NCBI RefSeq assembly: GCF_024529955.1
Contig: NZ_AP024854.1
Span: forward strand, 2,852,001 to 2,916,000
Reading direction: 5' to 3'
DNA length: 64,000 nt
Source of the DNA: Photobacterium toruni
GTDB lineage: Bacteria > Pseudomonadota > Gammaproteobacteria > Enterobacterales > Vibrionaceae
Part shown: positions 1 to 9,818 of the stretch, piece after piece
How positions within the stretch are numbered: position 1 is the stretch's first letter
Layout: each line of letters begins with the position of its first letter
Notes under the pieces: generated by a model
What the model was told of the DNA's origin: nothing
What the model saw: only the letters and a program-made list of their open reading frames with translations
Databases searched by the model: none
Translations under genes and position numbers: made by a program

Positions 1-843
1 ATTACCTCATCGGCTTCTGCTATACCTTTGCAACTGGCAGGAATTGATATTGATGCACAAGATACGGTACTAAAACAAAATAATCAGTGGGGATTATGGC
101 AAGGGAATATTGAAGCAAATTTGGGGTTTGGCAGTATCAATCAAGTCATTATTAATCAAGCAATTGCTACCATGCACAGTAATGCAGGCCAATGGCAATT
201 AGATAAATTAACCCTGCCATTTAAAGATGGAATATTAAAAGCACGCGCAAGAATATCACTTGAGAAGCCACAGCATCCATGGCAATTAACTCTCATGGGC
301 GACACTATGCCAGCTCAAATATTATACCGTTGGTTAGCATTGCCTCTTCCACTGACAGGCGCTATCGACACTCAAATAAAACTCAATGGTTATGCACGCA
401 GCTGGGCAGATTTTAATACTCACTTAACTGGCAGTGCTAATGTCACATCACGTCAATTGGCATTAAATAACATCACCCCACAGCAATTATTGGCGCAATG
501 GCAACAGCCCAATTTTACTGTCGAGAATCAACCTGCGGCAACACCAAGTGTGGCATTGCCGTTACAACTTACAACGCCACCACTCATACTAACGGCACAC
601 GATGGCACCATCCAATTATCCCCATCAACCATCACGGGTAATGATTTCAGATTAAATATGATGGGACAATGGAATTTCACCACCGCCCAACAGCAGCAAT
701 TACAACTGATATTAACAACGGGCTGTCAACAACTAACCCGTTCATGGCATCAAGGAATATCAACCGCAACGGTCGATTCATCATGTACAGGTAACACTAA
801 ATATGTTCCCGTAAACGTTGATGAAACTGTTTTACCACACTGA
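1..843 (+). CDS. AsmA family protein, C-terminal part (5' end outside window)
   Basis: The reading frame is open from base 1, so the gene enters from the left and only about 280 C-terminal residues are visible. They show the style of AsmA-like envelope proteins: repeated short beta-strand segments, a GTIDLQ-like stretch (here GAIDTQIKLNG, near visible residue 120) and many Gln, Leu and Thr. Such proteins are inner-membrane anchored with a large periplasmic beta-rich part and have been linked to outer-membrane assembly or lipid movement. The last 31 codons overlap, on the opposite strand, the end of the next gene. A GspN-like protein was considered but the spacing of motifs fits AsmA better. 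Family assignment is by eye only. Confidence 0.6.
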   Translation: MTSSASAIPLQLAGIDIDAQDTVLKQNNQWGLWQGNIEANLGFGSINQVIINQAIATMHSNAGQWQLDKLTLPFKDGILKARARISLEKPQHPWQLTLMGDTMPAQILYRWLALPLPLTGAIDTQIKLNGYARSWADFNTHLTGSANVTSRQLALNNITPQQLLAQWQQPNFTVENQPAATPSVALPLQLTTPPLILTAHDGTIQLSPSTITGNDFRLNMMGQWNFTTAQQQQLQLILTTGCQQLTRSWHQGISTATVDSSCTGNTKYVPVNVDETVLPH

Positions 844-1679
844 ACATTAACATCAACCGTGATCCGTCCTTTACGCTGTTGAGTAATTCGATCAAAGTCA
901 CCGCGTAAATGCTCAAGGGTGGTGACGGCGATCGGCCGTTCTGTTACAGGTGCAGAATAACGAATGTGGCTATCAACTAAAATAATATTGCCTTGTAAGC
1001 CACGTTCTTTAAGTAACAGCCAAATAAAACCCCAACCAGCCAATGTTGCCATAGTAAAAATACTGCCGGCAAACATAAATTCATTGGGATTAATATTGGC
1101 ATTAAACAACGCACTGACTTCAAATCGATAGCCCGTGTACTGATTAATTTTGATCCCCATTTTATCACTGATAGGGATCTGACTTTGCCATAGTGATTGC
1201 AACTCCTGACACCATTGTGGTTGACGAGCAACATCTGTTAACGGGGGTAACTGTTTAACCATTTGTTGATGACGTATTGGACCATGCTCATCACTTAGTT
1301 CACCTCGACTCTCAAAACCATTTTTAATATAAAATGGAATTGCAGCTTCACGAGCATTACACACTAACCGTTTTGCACCGTCATAACGCGCCAATGATTC
1401 AAGTGCCATTAAAATCATGCCACCTAACCCATGGTGCTGCACTGCGACATCAACGGCCATATAACGTACTTGACCCTCATTGTCAGGAGTTATATACAAA
1501 CGCCCAGCCGCAACCACATTATCATGATTATCAACTAACATTCGATGCGCACTGACATCATCATAAGCATCCCGCTCAGAGCCTAACGGTAAGTGCCATG
1601 GCTCGCGGAGCATCTGCCAACGAAAATGATAATAACGCGCAAACTGCTGTTCGGTTTGCGGAGTGACTAATCGGAACAT
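750..1679 (-). CDS. yiiD: YiiD/FabY-like protein (GNAT plus thioesterase-like domains)
   Basis: The 309-residue product matches E. coli YiiD (329 aa, also named FabY) along its length. An N-terminal GNAT acetyltransferase domain (about 1-145) carries an HHGLGGMI acetyl-CoA loop. A C-terminal hotdog thioesterase-like domain (about 160-305) carries the FAGSIFTMATLAGWG stretch. The E. coli protein has been linked to supply of acetyl-ACP for the start of fatty-acid synthesis. The frame is open further upstream, but ATG at 1679 is preceded by GGGAAGG and begins at the point where the E. coli protein becomes alignable (MFRLVTPQTE). It follows dtd on the same strand, as in E. coli. Its 3' end overlaps the convergent AsmA-like gene by 94 bp. 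Confidence 0.88.
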   Translation of the reverse strand: MFRLVTPQTEQQFARYYHFRWQMLREPWHLPLGSERDAYDDVSAHRMLVDNHDNVVAAGRLYITPDNEGQVRYMAVDVAVQHHGLGGMILMALESLARYDGAKRLVCNAREAAIPFYIKNGFESRGELSDEHGPIRHQQMVKQLPPLTDVARQPQWCQELQSLWQSQIPISDKMGIKINQYTGYRFEVSALFNANINPNEFMFAGSIFTMATLAGWGFIWLLLKERGLQGNIILVDSHIRYSAPVTERPIAVTTLEHLRGDFDRITQQRKGRITVDVNVQCGKTVSSTFTGTYLVLPVHDESTVAVDIP

Positions 1680-1741
1680 GCCTTCCCTCTCTTCCCTTAA
1701 TCGTCGATAGCTATTACATTCTAAAGTCGCACATCCAAGGC

Positions 1742-2179
1742 TTAGACCTGCAACCAAAATGTCACGGGGCCATCATTCACTAATGCGACCTTCATATCGG
1801 CACCAAATATTCCAGTTTCAGTTACAATTGGCTGTGCCTTACATTGTTCGACAAAATATTGGTACAACCGTTCAGCTTCAATAGGAGCCGCACCTGCTGA
1901 AAATCCTGGCCGCATGCCTTTTTTCGTATCCGCAGCCAAAGTAAATTGCGAAACCACCAACACACTACCTTGCGCTTGCTGCACATTAAGGTTCATTTTA
2001 TCGTCAGCATCACTGAATATACGATAGCCCAACACTTTATCGCGTAACTTTTGGGCTTTCGCTTCATCATCGCCTTTCTCAACCCCTAATAACACTAATA
2101 AACCACCACCAATAGCGCCAGTTACTTTACCATCGACGGTAACACTCGCTTCACTTACCCGTTGAATCAGCGCAATCAT
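1742..2179 (-). CDS. dtd: D-aminoacyl-tRNA deacylase
   Basis: This 145-residue protein has full family length. It removes D-amino acids, and mischarged glycine, from tRNA in the cytoplasm and so protects translation. The two diagnostic motifs are present: SQFTL at 77-81, and the cross-subunit NDGPVTF motif at 135-141 with its Gly-Pro pair. It probably shares a transcript with yihY upstream (71 bp away) and yiiD downstream (62 bp away). The order yihY-dtd-yiiD is the same as in E. coli. Confidence 0.97.
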   Translation of the reverse strand: MIALIQRVSEASVTVDGKVTGAIGGGLLVLLGVEKGDDEAKAQKLRDKVLGYRIFSDADDKMNLNVQQAQGSVLVVSQFTLAADTKKGMRPGFSAGAAPIEAERLYQYFVEQCKAQPIVTETGIFGADMKVALVNDGPVTFWLQV

Positions 2180-2250
2180 TATTGTTCCTTATTTATGGTT
2201 AATATCTTGGTTATGGTTTGTCACCATTGTTGTTATTTATTATCAAGTTA

Positions 2251-3117
2251 TCAATGTTGAGTTACATCCCAAAAACCACGTTCACCTAAACTAGCAGTAA
2301 TTTCTGCTCCAAGTAATACGATGCACCAACACAAATATACCCACACAAACAAAATAGGGATCACTGACAATGCGCCATAAATCATTTGATAGGAATGAAA
2401 ATGCGCTAAATAAATCACAAAACCTTTTTTACTCAACTCAAACAAAACACTACTACATAATGCCCCTAATAACGCATGTTTAAATAGCACCTTACAATTA
2501 GGCACTAGCGCATAAAGCAATAAAAAAGCCAAGCCAGACATCATTGAGGGCAACCATTGTAATGATTGTTGAACCACACCATGCAATATTTGGTGCTCAA
2601 ATAAGACCAATGAACCTAAATATGAACTCAAAGCAAGACTGGAGCCCAACAAAATAGGCCCTAACGTAAGGATCATCCAATATACCGCCAAAGAGATTAT
2701 CCAACGGCGCTTTTTCTTTACTCGCCAAATATAATTTAATGATTTATCAATTGAAGAAATCAACATCATTGCGACGACAAATAATGCTCCGATACCGACC
2801 ACGGTCATCTTTCCGGCATTAATCACAAATTCATTTAAATAAGTAGTCACCACCGCCCCTGCCGCTGGTACAAAATGCGTGATTACAAATTGCTGGACTT
2901 GAGCACCAACGCCGGCAAAAGCAGGCACGACCGACAATGCCGAAACGACAACGGTTAATAACGGTACTAATGATAATAACGTCACATAAGCCATTGATCC
3001 TGCAGTTACCGTCAACCGATCATGATCTACACGTTGGATTAAATAACCCACATATTCCATTATTCGAGGTAACCGTTGCCATAATACACGTTTCACAGGT
3101 TGTTCTTTGTCGGCCAT
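2251..3117 (-). CDS. yihY: YihY/BrkB family inner-membrane protein
   Basis: Integral membrane protein of the YihY (formerly Rbn)/BrkB family with about six hydrophobic segments. It contains the family stretches AYVTLLSLVPLL near the N-terminus and YGALSVIPILFVWVY near the C-terminus. The name ribonuclease BN was given in error to this family; the true role is unknown. ATG at 3117 (MADKEQ, 288 aa) is chosen because it fits the family N-terminus. An in-frame ATG at 3156 would add 13 residues but has no ribosome site. Neither start has a strong Shine-Dalgarno, so this start is uncertain. First gene of a yihY-dtd-yiiD group. Confidence 0.9.
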   Translation of the reverse strand: MADKEQPVKRVLWQRLPRIMEYVGYLIQRVDHDRLTVTAGSMAYVTLLSLVPLLTVVVSALSVVPAFAGVGAQVQQFVITHFVPAAGAVVTTYLNEFVINAGKMTVVGIGALFVVAMMLISSIDKSLNYIWRVKKKRRWIISLAVYWMILTLGPILLGSSLALSSYLGSLVLFEHQILHGVVQQSLQWLPSMMSGLAFLLLYALVPNCKVLFKHALLGALCSSVLFELSKKGFVIYLAHFHSYQMIYGALSVIPILFVWVYLCWCIVLLGAEITASLGERGFWDVTQH

Positions 3118-3264
3118 AATAAAGTGTTCTACCTCTATGTTATAAAATACAGCCATATTAAAATTACATGCTGTTATTAATATTTATCTATCAATACCGT
3201 TACTTTAGCTACCAACAACAATATCATTATTCGTTATTTTGCATGTCTCACCAAGGAGCCAAAC

Positions 3265-3903
3265 ATGCCTTATTTTATTGCACTTTTTTTAAGTGTTAGT
3301 CTGCTTTCAGGTTGCCAAACGGCTTACTATTCAGCGATGGAAAAAGTGGGCGTCTATAAACGCGACATTATGGTTGATCGTGTTGAAGACGCTAATCAAG
3401 CACAACAAAATGCTCAAAAACAATTTACCAGCGCCCTTGATGGCCTAAAAGCATTGAATCAATTTGATGGCGGAAAACTTGAATCGGCTTATCAGGATAT
3501 TGATAGCCAATATCAAAGCAGTGAGGCGGCCGTCAATAACGTAAATGATCGAATTGCAGCTATTGAAGATGTCGCAAATGCGATGTTTGATGAGTGGCAA
3601 CAAGAACTGTCATTATATAAAAGTGCCGCTCTTAAGCGGGATAGCCAACGTAAACTTCAAGCAACCAAAGCATCGTATAATAAAATGTTAACCGCGATGA
3701 AACGCGCTGAGAAGAAGATGGAGCCTGTTTTAGACACTTTACGTGATAACACCCTATATCTTAAGCACAACCTCAATGCAGCAGCAGTAGGCTCACTTCA
3801 GGGCCAGTTTAATGCATTACAAACAGAGATCTCTGGTGCCATTCGAGATATGAACCACGCCATTGCAGAATCAAATCGTTTTATTGGCCACTTGAAAAAG
3901 TAA
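3265..3903 (+). CDS. DUF2959 lipoprotein
   Basis: The 212-residue product starts with a short hydrophobic signal and a lipobox (LLSGC, Cys at residue 17), so it is predicted to be a lipoprotein. The rest is helical, rich in Gln, Ala, Lys and Asp, and likely to form coiled coils (for example residues 50-110 and 125-165). This fits DUF2959, a family found mainly in marine gammaproteobacteria and of unknown function. The ribosome site AAGGAG stands 7 bases before ATG. It is a single-gene unit, transcribed away from yihY and ended by the hairpin at 3932-3963. Confidence 0.88.
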   Translation: MPYFIALFLSVSLLSGCQTAYYSAMEKVGVYKRDIMVDRVEDANQAQQNAQKQFTSALDGLKALNQFDGGKLESAYQDIDSQYQSSEAAVNNVNDRIAAIEDVANAMFDEWQQELSLYKSAALKRDSQRKLQATKASYNKMLTAMKRAEKKMEPVLDTLRDNTLYLKHNLNAAAVGSLQGQFNALQTEISGAIRDMNHAIAESNRFIGHLKK

Positions 3904-3931
3904 TTCGCATTTATTGCCATACTATAACCAT

Positions 3932-3963
3932 AAAAAAGAGCTAACCATGTTAGCTCTTTTTTT
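3932..3963 (+). terminator. Bidirectional rho-independent terminator
   Basis: An AGAGCTAA / TTAGCTCT stem with a short loop is flanked by an A run on the left and a T run on the right, so it can stop both the DUF2959 gene (plus) and typA (minus). A second GC-rich stem at 3995-4023 (AATCCC..CGCTTG paired with CAAGCG..GGGATT) lies just after the typA stop but has no clean T run. Confidence 0.85.
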
Positions 3964-4053
3964 CTCTGGAATATTTTCATACTCCAGATACAACAATCCC
4001 CCGCTTGTTGCCAAGCGAGGGATTGTATTAGTAATCGTTCAGATTAGCGGTAA

Positions 4054-5880
4054 TTACTTACCACGACCTGCGCGCTTACGATCGTTTTCAGTAAGAAGTT
4101 TCTTACGAATACGAATGCTTTCTGGTGTTACTTCTACTAGCTCGTCATCATCGATGAATTCTAGAGCTTGCTCAAGTGTGTACTTGATAGCAGGAGAAAG
4201 CGTTTGTGCTTCATCAGTACCTGATGCACGAACGTTTGTTAGCTGCTTACCACGTAGACAGTTGATAGTTAGATCGTTTGCACGGTTATGAATACCGATG
4301 ATCTGACCTTCATATACTTCATCACCGTGCTCAGAGAACAGACGACCACGCTCTTGTAGGTTGAATAGCGAGTAAGTTACCGCTTTACCAGTACCGTTAG
4401 AGATCAATACGCCGTTAGCACGTTGACCAATAGTACCGCCCTTGTGAGGACCGTAGTGATCAAACGTATGGTAGATAAGACCAGAACCAGAAGTCATTGT
4501 TAGGAATTCTGTTTGGAAACCGATAAGACCACGAGAAGGCATCATGAAGTCCATGCGAACACGGCCTTTACCATCTGGTGCCATATCTTTTAGCTCACCC
4601 TTACGGATACCGATTTTCTCCATTACACTACCTTGATGCTCTTCAACCACATCGATAGTTACAATTTCAAACGGTTCCATTAGCTTACCATCTTCTTCTT
4701 TGATGATAACTTCTGGGCGAGATACTGCTAGCTCGTAACCTTCACGACGCATGTTTTCAATCAGGATAGATAGGTGAAGTTCACCACGGCCTGAAACACG
4801 GAAGCGGTCTGGGCTTTCAGTTTCTTCAACGCGCAATGCAACGTTGTGTACTAATTCTTTTTGTAGACGCTCAAGGATGTTACGTGAAGTAACAAACTTA
4901 CCTTCTTTACCAGCAAACGGAGAAGTGTTTACTTGGAAAGTCATTGTTACTGTTGGTTCATCAACAGACAATGCAGGTAACGCTTCAACAGTGTTCACGT
5001 CACAAATAGTGTCAGAAATCTTAAGCTCGCCAAGACCTGTGATAGCAACGATATCGCCCGCTTTCGCTTCAGCAACTTCGTGACGCTCAAGACCTAGGTA
5101 ACCAAGAACTGTACCTACTTTACCGTTACGCTTAGTACCGTCAGCACCAATGATAGTAACTTGTTGGTTTGCAGCAACAGTACCACGAGCGATACGAGCA
5201 ACACCGATAACACCCACGTAAGAGCTGTAATCTAGTTGAGAGATTTGCATCTGTAGTGGACCATCAACGTCAACACAAGGAGCTGCAACGTTATCAACGA
5301 TAGCTTGGAACAATGGTTCCATATCTTCGCCAGTTACGCCTTCTTCCATTGTTGCCCAACCGTTTAGCGCTGATGCGTAAACTGTTGTGAAGTCTAGTTG
5401 CTCATCAGTTGCGCCTAGGTTGTCAAATAGGTCAAAGATTTGATCCATAACCCACTCAGGACGTGCACCTGGACGGTCAATCTTGTTGATTACAACGATT
5501 GGCTTAAGACCGTATGCGAACGCTTTTTGCGTTACGAAACGAGTTTGAGGCATAGGGCCGTCAACTGCGTCAACGATAAGCAATACAGAGTCAACCATAG
5601 ACATGATACGCTCAACTTCACCACCGAAGTCTGCGTGTCCAGGGGTGTCTACGATATTGATGCGGTAGTCATTCCAGTTAATTGCTGTGTTCTTAGCAAG
5701 AATGGTAATGCCACGCTCTTTTTCGATATCGTTAGAATCCATAACACGTTCTTCGGCTTCGCCGCGACCCTCTAACGTGCCAGATTGCTGTAGAAGTTTA
5801 TCAACCAGGGTAGTTTTACCGTGGTCAACGTGAGCAATAATTGCGATATTTCTTAAGTTATCGATCGATTGATTAGACAT
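4054..5880 (-). CDS. typA: Translational GTPase TypA/BipA
   Basis: The 608-residue protein is a ribosome-binding GTPase of the elongation-factor family that helps 50S assembly and stress adaptation. Visible motifs: P-loop AHVDHGKT at 16-23, switch [18 protein letters not shown], and NKID for guanine recognition. These are followed by beta-barrel, EF-G-like III and V domains and the BipA-specific C-terminal domain (RPEVI to TENDRKRAG). ATG at 5880 (MSNQSIDNL) is preferred because it matches the N-terminus of other vibrio TypA proteins. ATG at 5895 is also in frame. Transcribed away from glnA across a 600-bp regulatory gap, as in E. coli. Confidence 0.97.
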   Translation of the reverse strand: MSNQSIDNLRNIAIIAHVDHGKTTLVDKLLQQSGTLEGRGEAEERVMDSNDIEKERGITILAKNTAINWNDYRINIVDTPGHADFGGEVERIMSMVDSVLLIVDAVDGPMPQTRFVTQKAFAYGLKPIVVINKIDRPGARPEWVMDQIFDLFDNLGATDEQLDFTTVYASALNGWATMEEGVTGEDMEPLFQAIVDNVAAPCVDVDGPLQMQISQLDYSSYVGVIGVARIARGTVAANQQVTIIGADGTKRNGKVGTVLGYLGLERHEVAEAKAGDIVAITGLGELKISDTICDVNTVEALPALSVDEPTVTMTFQVNTSPFAGKEGKFVTSRNILERLQKELVHNVALRVEETESPDRFRVSGRGELHLSILIENMRREGYELAVSRPEVIIKEEDGKLMEPFEIVTIDVVEEHQGSVMEKIGIRKGELKDMAPDGKGRVRMDFMMPSRGLIGFQTEFLTMTSGSGLIYHTFDHYGPHKGGTIGQRANGVLISNGTGKAVTYSLFNLQERGRLFSEHGDEVYEGQIIGIHNRANDLTINCLRGKQLTNVRASGTDEAQTLSPAIKYTLEQALEFIDDDELVEVTPESIRIRKKLLTENDRKRAGRGK

Positions 5881-6245
5881 TAGTTTCACATTCACTCAGA
5901 ACATGCAGCGTCTTACTAGAGGCTACTTGATTAAAAAAACGGCTCATAATTTAACAGATTTTACGCTAAAACCCACGAAATATGTGATTTATATCACCAG
6001 CTTTTTTCTATTTTATCTCTAGAGCCGCATTTTTACTCACTTTTTTGGCTATTTTTATTTTTTTTATACGCTTTATTCGTACGATAAATAAGTAATAATT
6101 CACCCAAAAGCATAATCAATGTCCTTTTTTACAACGTTTAGACAGCGATCAATTAACAATAAAATCCACAATTATCTACCTCACAGATTGACAATATTTA
6201 GCCTCATCACCATAGTAGTATGGCTGTTAAATCAGTGAATGATTG

Positions 6246-6276
6246 AAAAGATATAGCACCCTTTTCTATATCTTTT
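6246..6276. repeat. Perfect 11-bp inverted repeat upstream of the NtrC sites
   Basis: AAAAGATATAG (6246-6256) is repeated in exact reverse complement as CTATATCTTTT (6266-6276) with a 9-base spacer. It sits 6 bp upstream of the strong NtrC-type site in the typA-glnA gap. It could be a weak terminator or attenuator for a short transcript, or a protein-binding palindrome. Nothing else in the 600-bp gap between 5881 and 6240 stood out except AT-rich DNA suited to the typA promoter. Confidence 0.4.
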
Positions 6277-6281
6277 ACCAT

Positions 6282-6318
6282 TGCACCAATTTGGTGCGCA
6301 CTTCACCATAACAGTGCA
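6282..6318. promoter_or_regulatory. Two NtrC-type enhancer sites for glnA
   Basis: TGCACCAATTTGGTGCG at 6282-6298 is a near-perfect match to the E. coli NtrC consensus TGCACC-N5-GGTGCA. TTCACCATAACAGTGCA at 6302-6318 matches less well, as expected for a secondary site. Centres are about 20 bp apart (two helical turns), allowing cooperative binding of two dimers. They lie about 120 and 100 bp upstream of the predicted sigma54 start, the normal enhancer distance. Confidence 0.85.
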
Positions 6319-6380
6319 AATCAGGATAGGAAAAAGTACTCTAAATGTTATAACCACGCATTTTTAGAGGCTTTTTAAAG

Positions 6381-6398
6381 TTGGCATGGTTTTCGCTT
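6381..6398 (+). promoter_or_regulatory. Sigma54 (RpoN) promoter of glnA
   Basis: TTGGCATG-N4-TCGCT has the invariant GG (6383-6384) and GC (6395-6396) exactly 10 bp apart, the -24/-12 pattern of sigma54 promoters. The start of transcription would be near 6408, giving a leader of about 70 nt. Together with the NtrC sites upstream, this predicts induction under nitrogen limitation. Confidence 0.85.
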
Positions 6399-6480
6399 TA
6401 ATACTTTTAGATTCGCTCACCATTGCATGAGCAAAAAAGTTTGCGGCCATCGCCCTAAATAACACCGGAGGTTACTCAAG

Positions 6481-7890
6481 ATGTCAGTTGAAAACGTACT
6501 AGCGCTGATCCAGGAAAATGAAGTTAAGTTTATTGACCTACGTTTTACCGATACCAAAGGTAAAGAGCAGCACATTTCTATTCCATCTCATCAAATCGAT
6601 GCTGATTTTTTTGAAGAAGGTAAAATGTTTGATGGCTCTTCTGTTGCGGGCTGGAAAGGCATTAATGAATCAGACATGGTAATGATGCCTGATGCAGCAA
6701 GCGCGGTACTTGACCCATTTACTGAAGACGCAACTCTAAATATTCGTTGTGATATTCTTGAGCCAGCAACAATGCAAGGCTACGATCGTGATCCACGTTC
6801 AATTGCTAAACGCGCTGAAGAATTTATGCGTTCAGCAGGTTTTGCTGACAATGTATTAGTTGGCCCAGAGCCAGAATTCTTCCTATTTGATGACGTTCGA
6901 TTCAATACTGATATGTCAGGTTCATTCTTTAAGATTGACGACATTGAAGCGGCATGGAATAGCGGTACCAAAATTGAAGGTGGTAACAAAGGTCACCGTC
7001 CAGGCGTTAAAGGCGGTTATTTCCCAGTAGCACCTGTTGATTCATCACAAGATATTCGCTCTGCAATGTGCCTTATCATGGAAGAAATGGGTCTCGTTGT
7101 TGAAGCTCATCACCATGAAGTAGCGACTGCTGGCCAAAATGAAATCGCGACCCGTTTCAACACACTAACCAATAAAGCTGATGAAATTCAGATTTATAAG
7201 TATGTTGTTCATAATGTCGCTCATGCATTTGGCAAAACAGCAACTTTTATGCCTAAACCACTTGTAGGTGATAACGGCTCAGGCATGCATGTTCACATGT
7301 CACTGGCCAAAGATGGCGTAAACTTATTCGCAGGTGACAAGTACGGCGGCCTATCAGAAATGGCACTGTTCTACATCGGTGGTATTATCAAGCACGCACG
7401 TGCAATCAATGCCTTTGCTAACCCAGCAACGAACTCATACAAGCGTTTAGTTCCTGGTTACGAAGCTCCTGTTATGTTGGCTTACTCAGCACGTAACCGT
7501 TCAGCATCAATTCGTATTCCTGTCGTACCAAGTCCAAAAGCACGTCGTATCGAAGTACGCTTTGGTGATCCAGCAGCGAACCCATACTTAGCCTTTGCAG
7601 CAATGCTAATGGCAGGCCTTGACGGGATCGCTAACAAGATCCACCCAGGCGAAGCGATGGATAAAGATTTATACGACTTACCAGCAGAAGAAGCAGCAGA
7701 GATTCCAAAAGTAGCAGAGTCACTACAAGGTGCACTACAGGCGCTTGACGAAGATCGTGAATTCTTAACCTCTGGTGGCGTATTCTCTAACGACTTTATT
7801 GATTCTTACATCGCCCTAAAAGAGCAAGATGTAGAGAAAATCAATATGGCAGTACACCCATTAGAATTTGAACTTTACTACTCGGTTTAA
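6481..7890 (+). CDS. glnA: Type I glutamine synthetase
   Basis: This 469-residue enzyme makes glutamine from glutamate, ammonia and ATP, and forms a cytoplasmic dodecamer. Its length equals the E. coli enzyme. Visible signatures: [17 protein letters not shown] near the N-terminus, the ATP-site region [23 protein letters not shown], and the adenylylation loop with its tyrosine in [11 protein letters not shown] (near residue 398). It can therefore be switched by GlnE. A strong ribosome site (GGAGG) lies 8 bases before ATG. Expression is predicted from the sigma54/NtrC promoter upstream, and the gene ends at a hairpin at 7925-7949. It heads a nitrogen-control cluster with ntrBC. Confidence 0.99.
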   Translation: MSVENVLALIQENEVKFIDLRFTDTKGKEQHISIPSHQIDADFFEEGKMFDGSSVAGWKGINESDMVMMPDAASAVLDPFTEDATLNIRCDILEPATMQGYDRDPRSIAKRAEEFMRSAGFADNVLVGPEPEFFLFDDVRFNTDMSGSFFKIDDIEAAWNSGTKIEGGNKGHRPGVKGGYFPVAPVDSSQDIRSAMCLIMEEMGLVVEAHHHEVATAGQNEIATRFNTLTNKADEIQIYKYVVHNVAHAFGKTATFMPKPLVGDNGSGMHVHMSLAKDGVNLFAGDKYGGLSEMALFYIGGIIKHARAINAFANPATNSYKRLVPGYEAPVMLAYSARNRSASIRIPVVPSPKARRIEVRFGDPAANPYLAFAAMLMAGLDGIANKIHPGEAMDKDLYDLPAEEAAEIPKVAESLQGALQALDEDREFLTSGGVFSNDFIDSYIALKEQDVEKINMAVHPLEFELYYSV

Positions 7891-7924
7891 GCAATAAGCT
7901 TATAACTTAACAGTCAATATTTAG

Positions 7925-7949
7925 GCCTGCCTCACACGCAGGCTTTTTT
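7925..7949 (+). terminator. Rho-independent terminator of glnA
   Basis: GCCTGC, a 7-base loop and GCAGGC are followed by six T. This separates glnA from the DUF4124 gene, so the downstream genes need their own promoter or readthrough. Confidence 0.92.
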
Positions 7950-8024
7950 GCTATTGCTCTCACAAAAAAAGCGGCAACAATAAAGAACTTATTGGCCATG
8001 AAGGTCTTTGTGGAGAGTTAACGG

Positions 8025-8600
8025 ATGAAACTCATTGATCTGGCATCAATACTGTTCTTTACAGTAACGACAAATATCGCACTAGCAACAACGATCTACT
8101 CTTGGACTGATGATAATGGCATTGTTCATTTTAGTGATACTCCAGGCAGCCAACAAGCGAGTACAATTAAACTATCCGTTACTGAAGTACAGCCAAATAT
8201 TGAAGCAACCGTCATCGATATCAATCAAACGGACAATGTGGAACTTATCTCAATCACAACTGAGACCGAAGCCTCACTCCCCGTCGCTACGATTAGCCTA
8301 CTCACTCCAGTACATCAACAAACCATTCGCAGTAATGATGGTGATATTAATATTCGCGCAGTGAGTAACCGTAAACTAAATAAAAACACTCAAGCCCAGT
8401 TAGTTATTGATGGCAAAGTTCATGGATCACCTCAAACCCACTTAACCTGGAAACTGGTCAATATCGATCGCGGTAGTCATCAAATTCAAATCCAATTACT
8501 TAATAATGGCAAGATCCTTGCTACATCTGAAAGTATTACGGTTTATCTCCATCGCGTTTCTCAGGCTCGTCCTAAAAACAGCCCAGTTCAACCCCGTTAA
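8025..8600 (+). CDS. DUF4124 domain protein, exported
   Basis: The 191-residue product begins with a signal peptide (hydrophobic core up to about residue 20, ALA-T cleavage region). A DUF4124 domain follows at about 20-60 (IYSWTDDNGIVHFSDTPG). The remainder is a beta-rich region around residues 90-175 resembling bacterial Ig-like modules. The function of DUF4124 is unknown; it is a periplasmic or envelope domain. In Vibrionaceae a gene like this often sits between glnA and ntrB, but nothing in it points directly to nitrogen metabolism. Confidence 0.85.
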   Translation: MKLIDLASILFFTVTTNIALATTIYSWTDDNGIVHFSDTPGSQQASTIKLSVTEVQPNIEATVIDINQTDNVELISITTETEASLPVATISLLTPVHQQTIRSNDGDINIRAVSNRKLNKNTQAQLVIDGKVHGSPQTHLTWKLVNIDRGSHQIQIQLLNNGKILATSESITVYLHRVSQARPKNSPVQPR

Positions 8601-8653
8601 CGTCAATTTACAATAAACTCTGCCTGTTCGCTGTTAAACCGAGTACACTTTAA

Positions 8654-8670
8654 CGCACCAAATTGGTGCG
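8654..8670. promoter_or_regulatory. NtrC-type site before glnL
   Basis: CGCACCAAATTGGTGCG is a perfect palindrome that matches the NtrC consensus. In E. coli the glnL promoter carries a comparable NtrC site that represses the internal ntrBC promoter, so self-repression of ntrBC is the likely role here. A weak -10-like TACACT lies immediately upstream at 8644-8649. Confidence 0.8.
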
Positions 8671-8740
8671 TTACTTAACAGCGAGAGATGGATGCCGACA
8701 CCGATCGTCTTTTGCTTGGCTATCGATAAGGATGATAATT

Positions 8741-9793
8741 GTGAATGCTAGCTTTACGCCCATAATTCTCGACAATTTAGTCACCGCTATTGTGTTACTC
8801 GATGAGACCTTAGTGATCCGTTATGTCAATCCTGCCGCCGAGCAATTATTATCATCGAGCAAACGCCGTTTACTCGGTAGTCAGTTGCCGCAATTATTAC
8901 AATACAGCTCACTCGATTTTAACCATATCAAAGCAACCCTTCACAGCGGTCAAGGTTTAGCTGATAGCGATGTCACATTTGTCATTGATGGCCAACAACA
9001 TTTATTTGGTGTTAGTGCCAGTCCTATTTCATGGCAAAAACAACTACTGATTTTATTAGAATTAAAGCCTATCGATCAGCAACGTCGTATTAGCCAAGAA
9101 CTGAACCAACACGCACAACAACAAGCCGCCAAAGAGTTAGTTCGTGGTTTAGCCCATGAAATAAAAAATCCTCTCGGTGGTTTACGCGGCGCAGCACAAT
9201 TATTAGAAAAAGTGTTACCGGATAAAAGCTATCACGAATATACCCAAATGATCATTGAACAAGCGGATCGATTACGCAATTTAGTCGACCGCCTGTTAGG
9301 ACCACAACGGCCAGGAGTCCGCAGAACAGATAATATTCATTTGGTATTAGAAAAAGTACGTCAGTTAGTCAACATTGAAACCGATGACACCATCAACATT
9401 GAACGCGATTACGATCCCAGTTTGCCTGATATCGATATGGATGCTGAACAACTGGAACAGGCATTATTAAATATTGTCAGTAACGCGGCATTAGCATTGA
9501 AAAGTCAAGGGGGAGGTACGATTAAATTAAAAACCCGAACTGCCCATCAAAGCTTAATTCAAGGAGTACGACACCGAGTTACTGCTACTATCGAAATCAT
9601 TGACAATGGTCCCGGTATTCCGGCAGAAATTCAAGATACGTTATTCTATCCGATGGTCACAGGCCGCGAAGGCGGCACTGGATTAGGGCTATCAATCGCC
9701 CGTAATTTAATCGATCAACATCAAGGTAAAATCGAAGTCTTTAGCTGGCCGGGACATACTAACTTTACTATTTACTTACCCATTAAGTCATAA
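8741..9793 (+). CDS. glnL: Nitrogen regulation sensor kinase NtrB
   Basis: Cytoplasmic histidine kinase/phosphatase that controls NtrC in response to PII. Reading from GTG at 8741 gives 350 residues (E. coli 349). There is a PAS domain at about 5-110, the H-box [13 protein letters not shown] with His139, an N-box around [17 protein letters not shown], and a [11 protein letters not shown]2 box. The GTG start is chosen because AAGGAT lies 8 bases upstream and the length then fits; an ATG at 8732 and an earlier start at 8663 are also in frame. glnG follows 25 bp downstream. Controlled by the NtrC site at 8654-8670. Confidence 0.96.
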   Translation: MNASFTPIILDNLVTAIVLLDETLVIRYVNPAAEQLLSSSKRRLLGSQLPQLLQYSSLDFNHIKATLHSGQGLADSDVTFVIDGQQHLFGVSASPISWQKQLLILLELKPIDQQRRISQELNQHAQQQAAKELVRGLAHEIKNPLGGLRGAAQLLEKVLPDKSYHEYTQMIIEQADRLRNLVDRLLGPQRPGVRRTDNIHLVLEKVRQLVNIETDDTINIERDYDPSLPDIDMDAEQLEQALLNIVSNAALALKSQGGGTIKLKTRTAHQSLIQGVRHRVTATIEIIDNGPGIPAEIQDTLFYPMVTGREGGTGLGLSIARNLIDQHQGKIEVFSWPGHTNFTIYLPIKS

Positions 9794-9818
9794 CATTGAC
9801 CACCACAGGAGGCTTACT

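Noticed and set aside
3914..4291. 125-residue plus-strand ORF after the DUF2959 gene
   Set aside because: It begins within a terminator hairpin and runs antisense to typA; Ser/Arg-rich composition is typical of a shadow frame.
5440..5775. 111-residue plus-strand ORF opposite typA
   Set aside because: It is a mirror frame of the strongly conserved typA coding sequence with no start signal.
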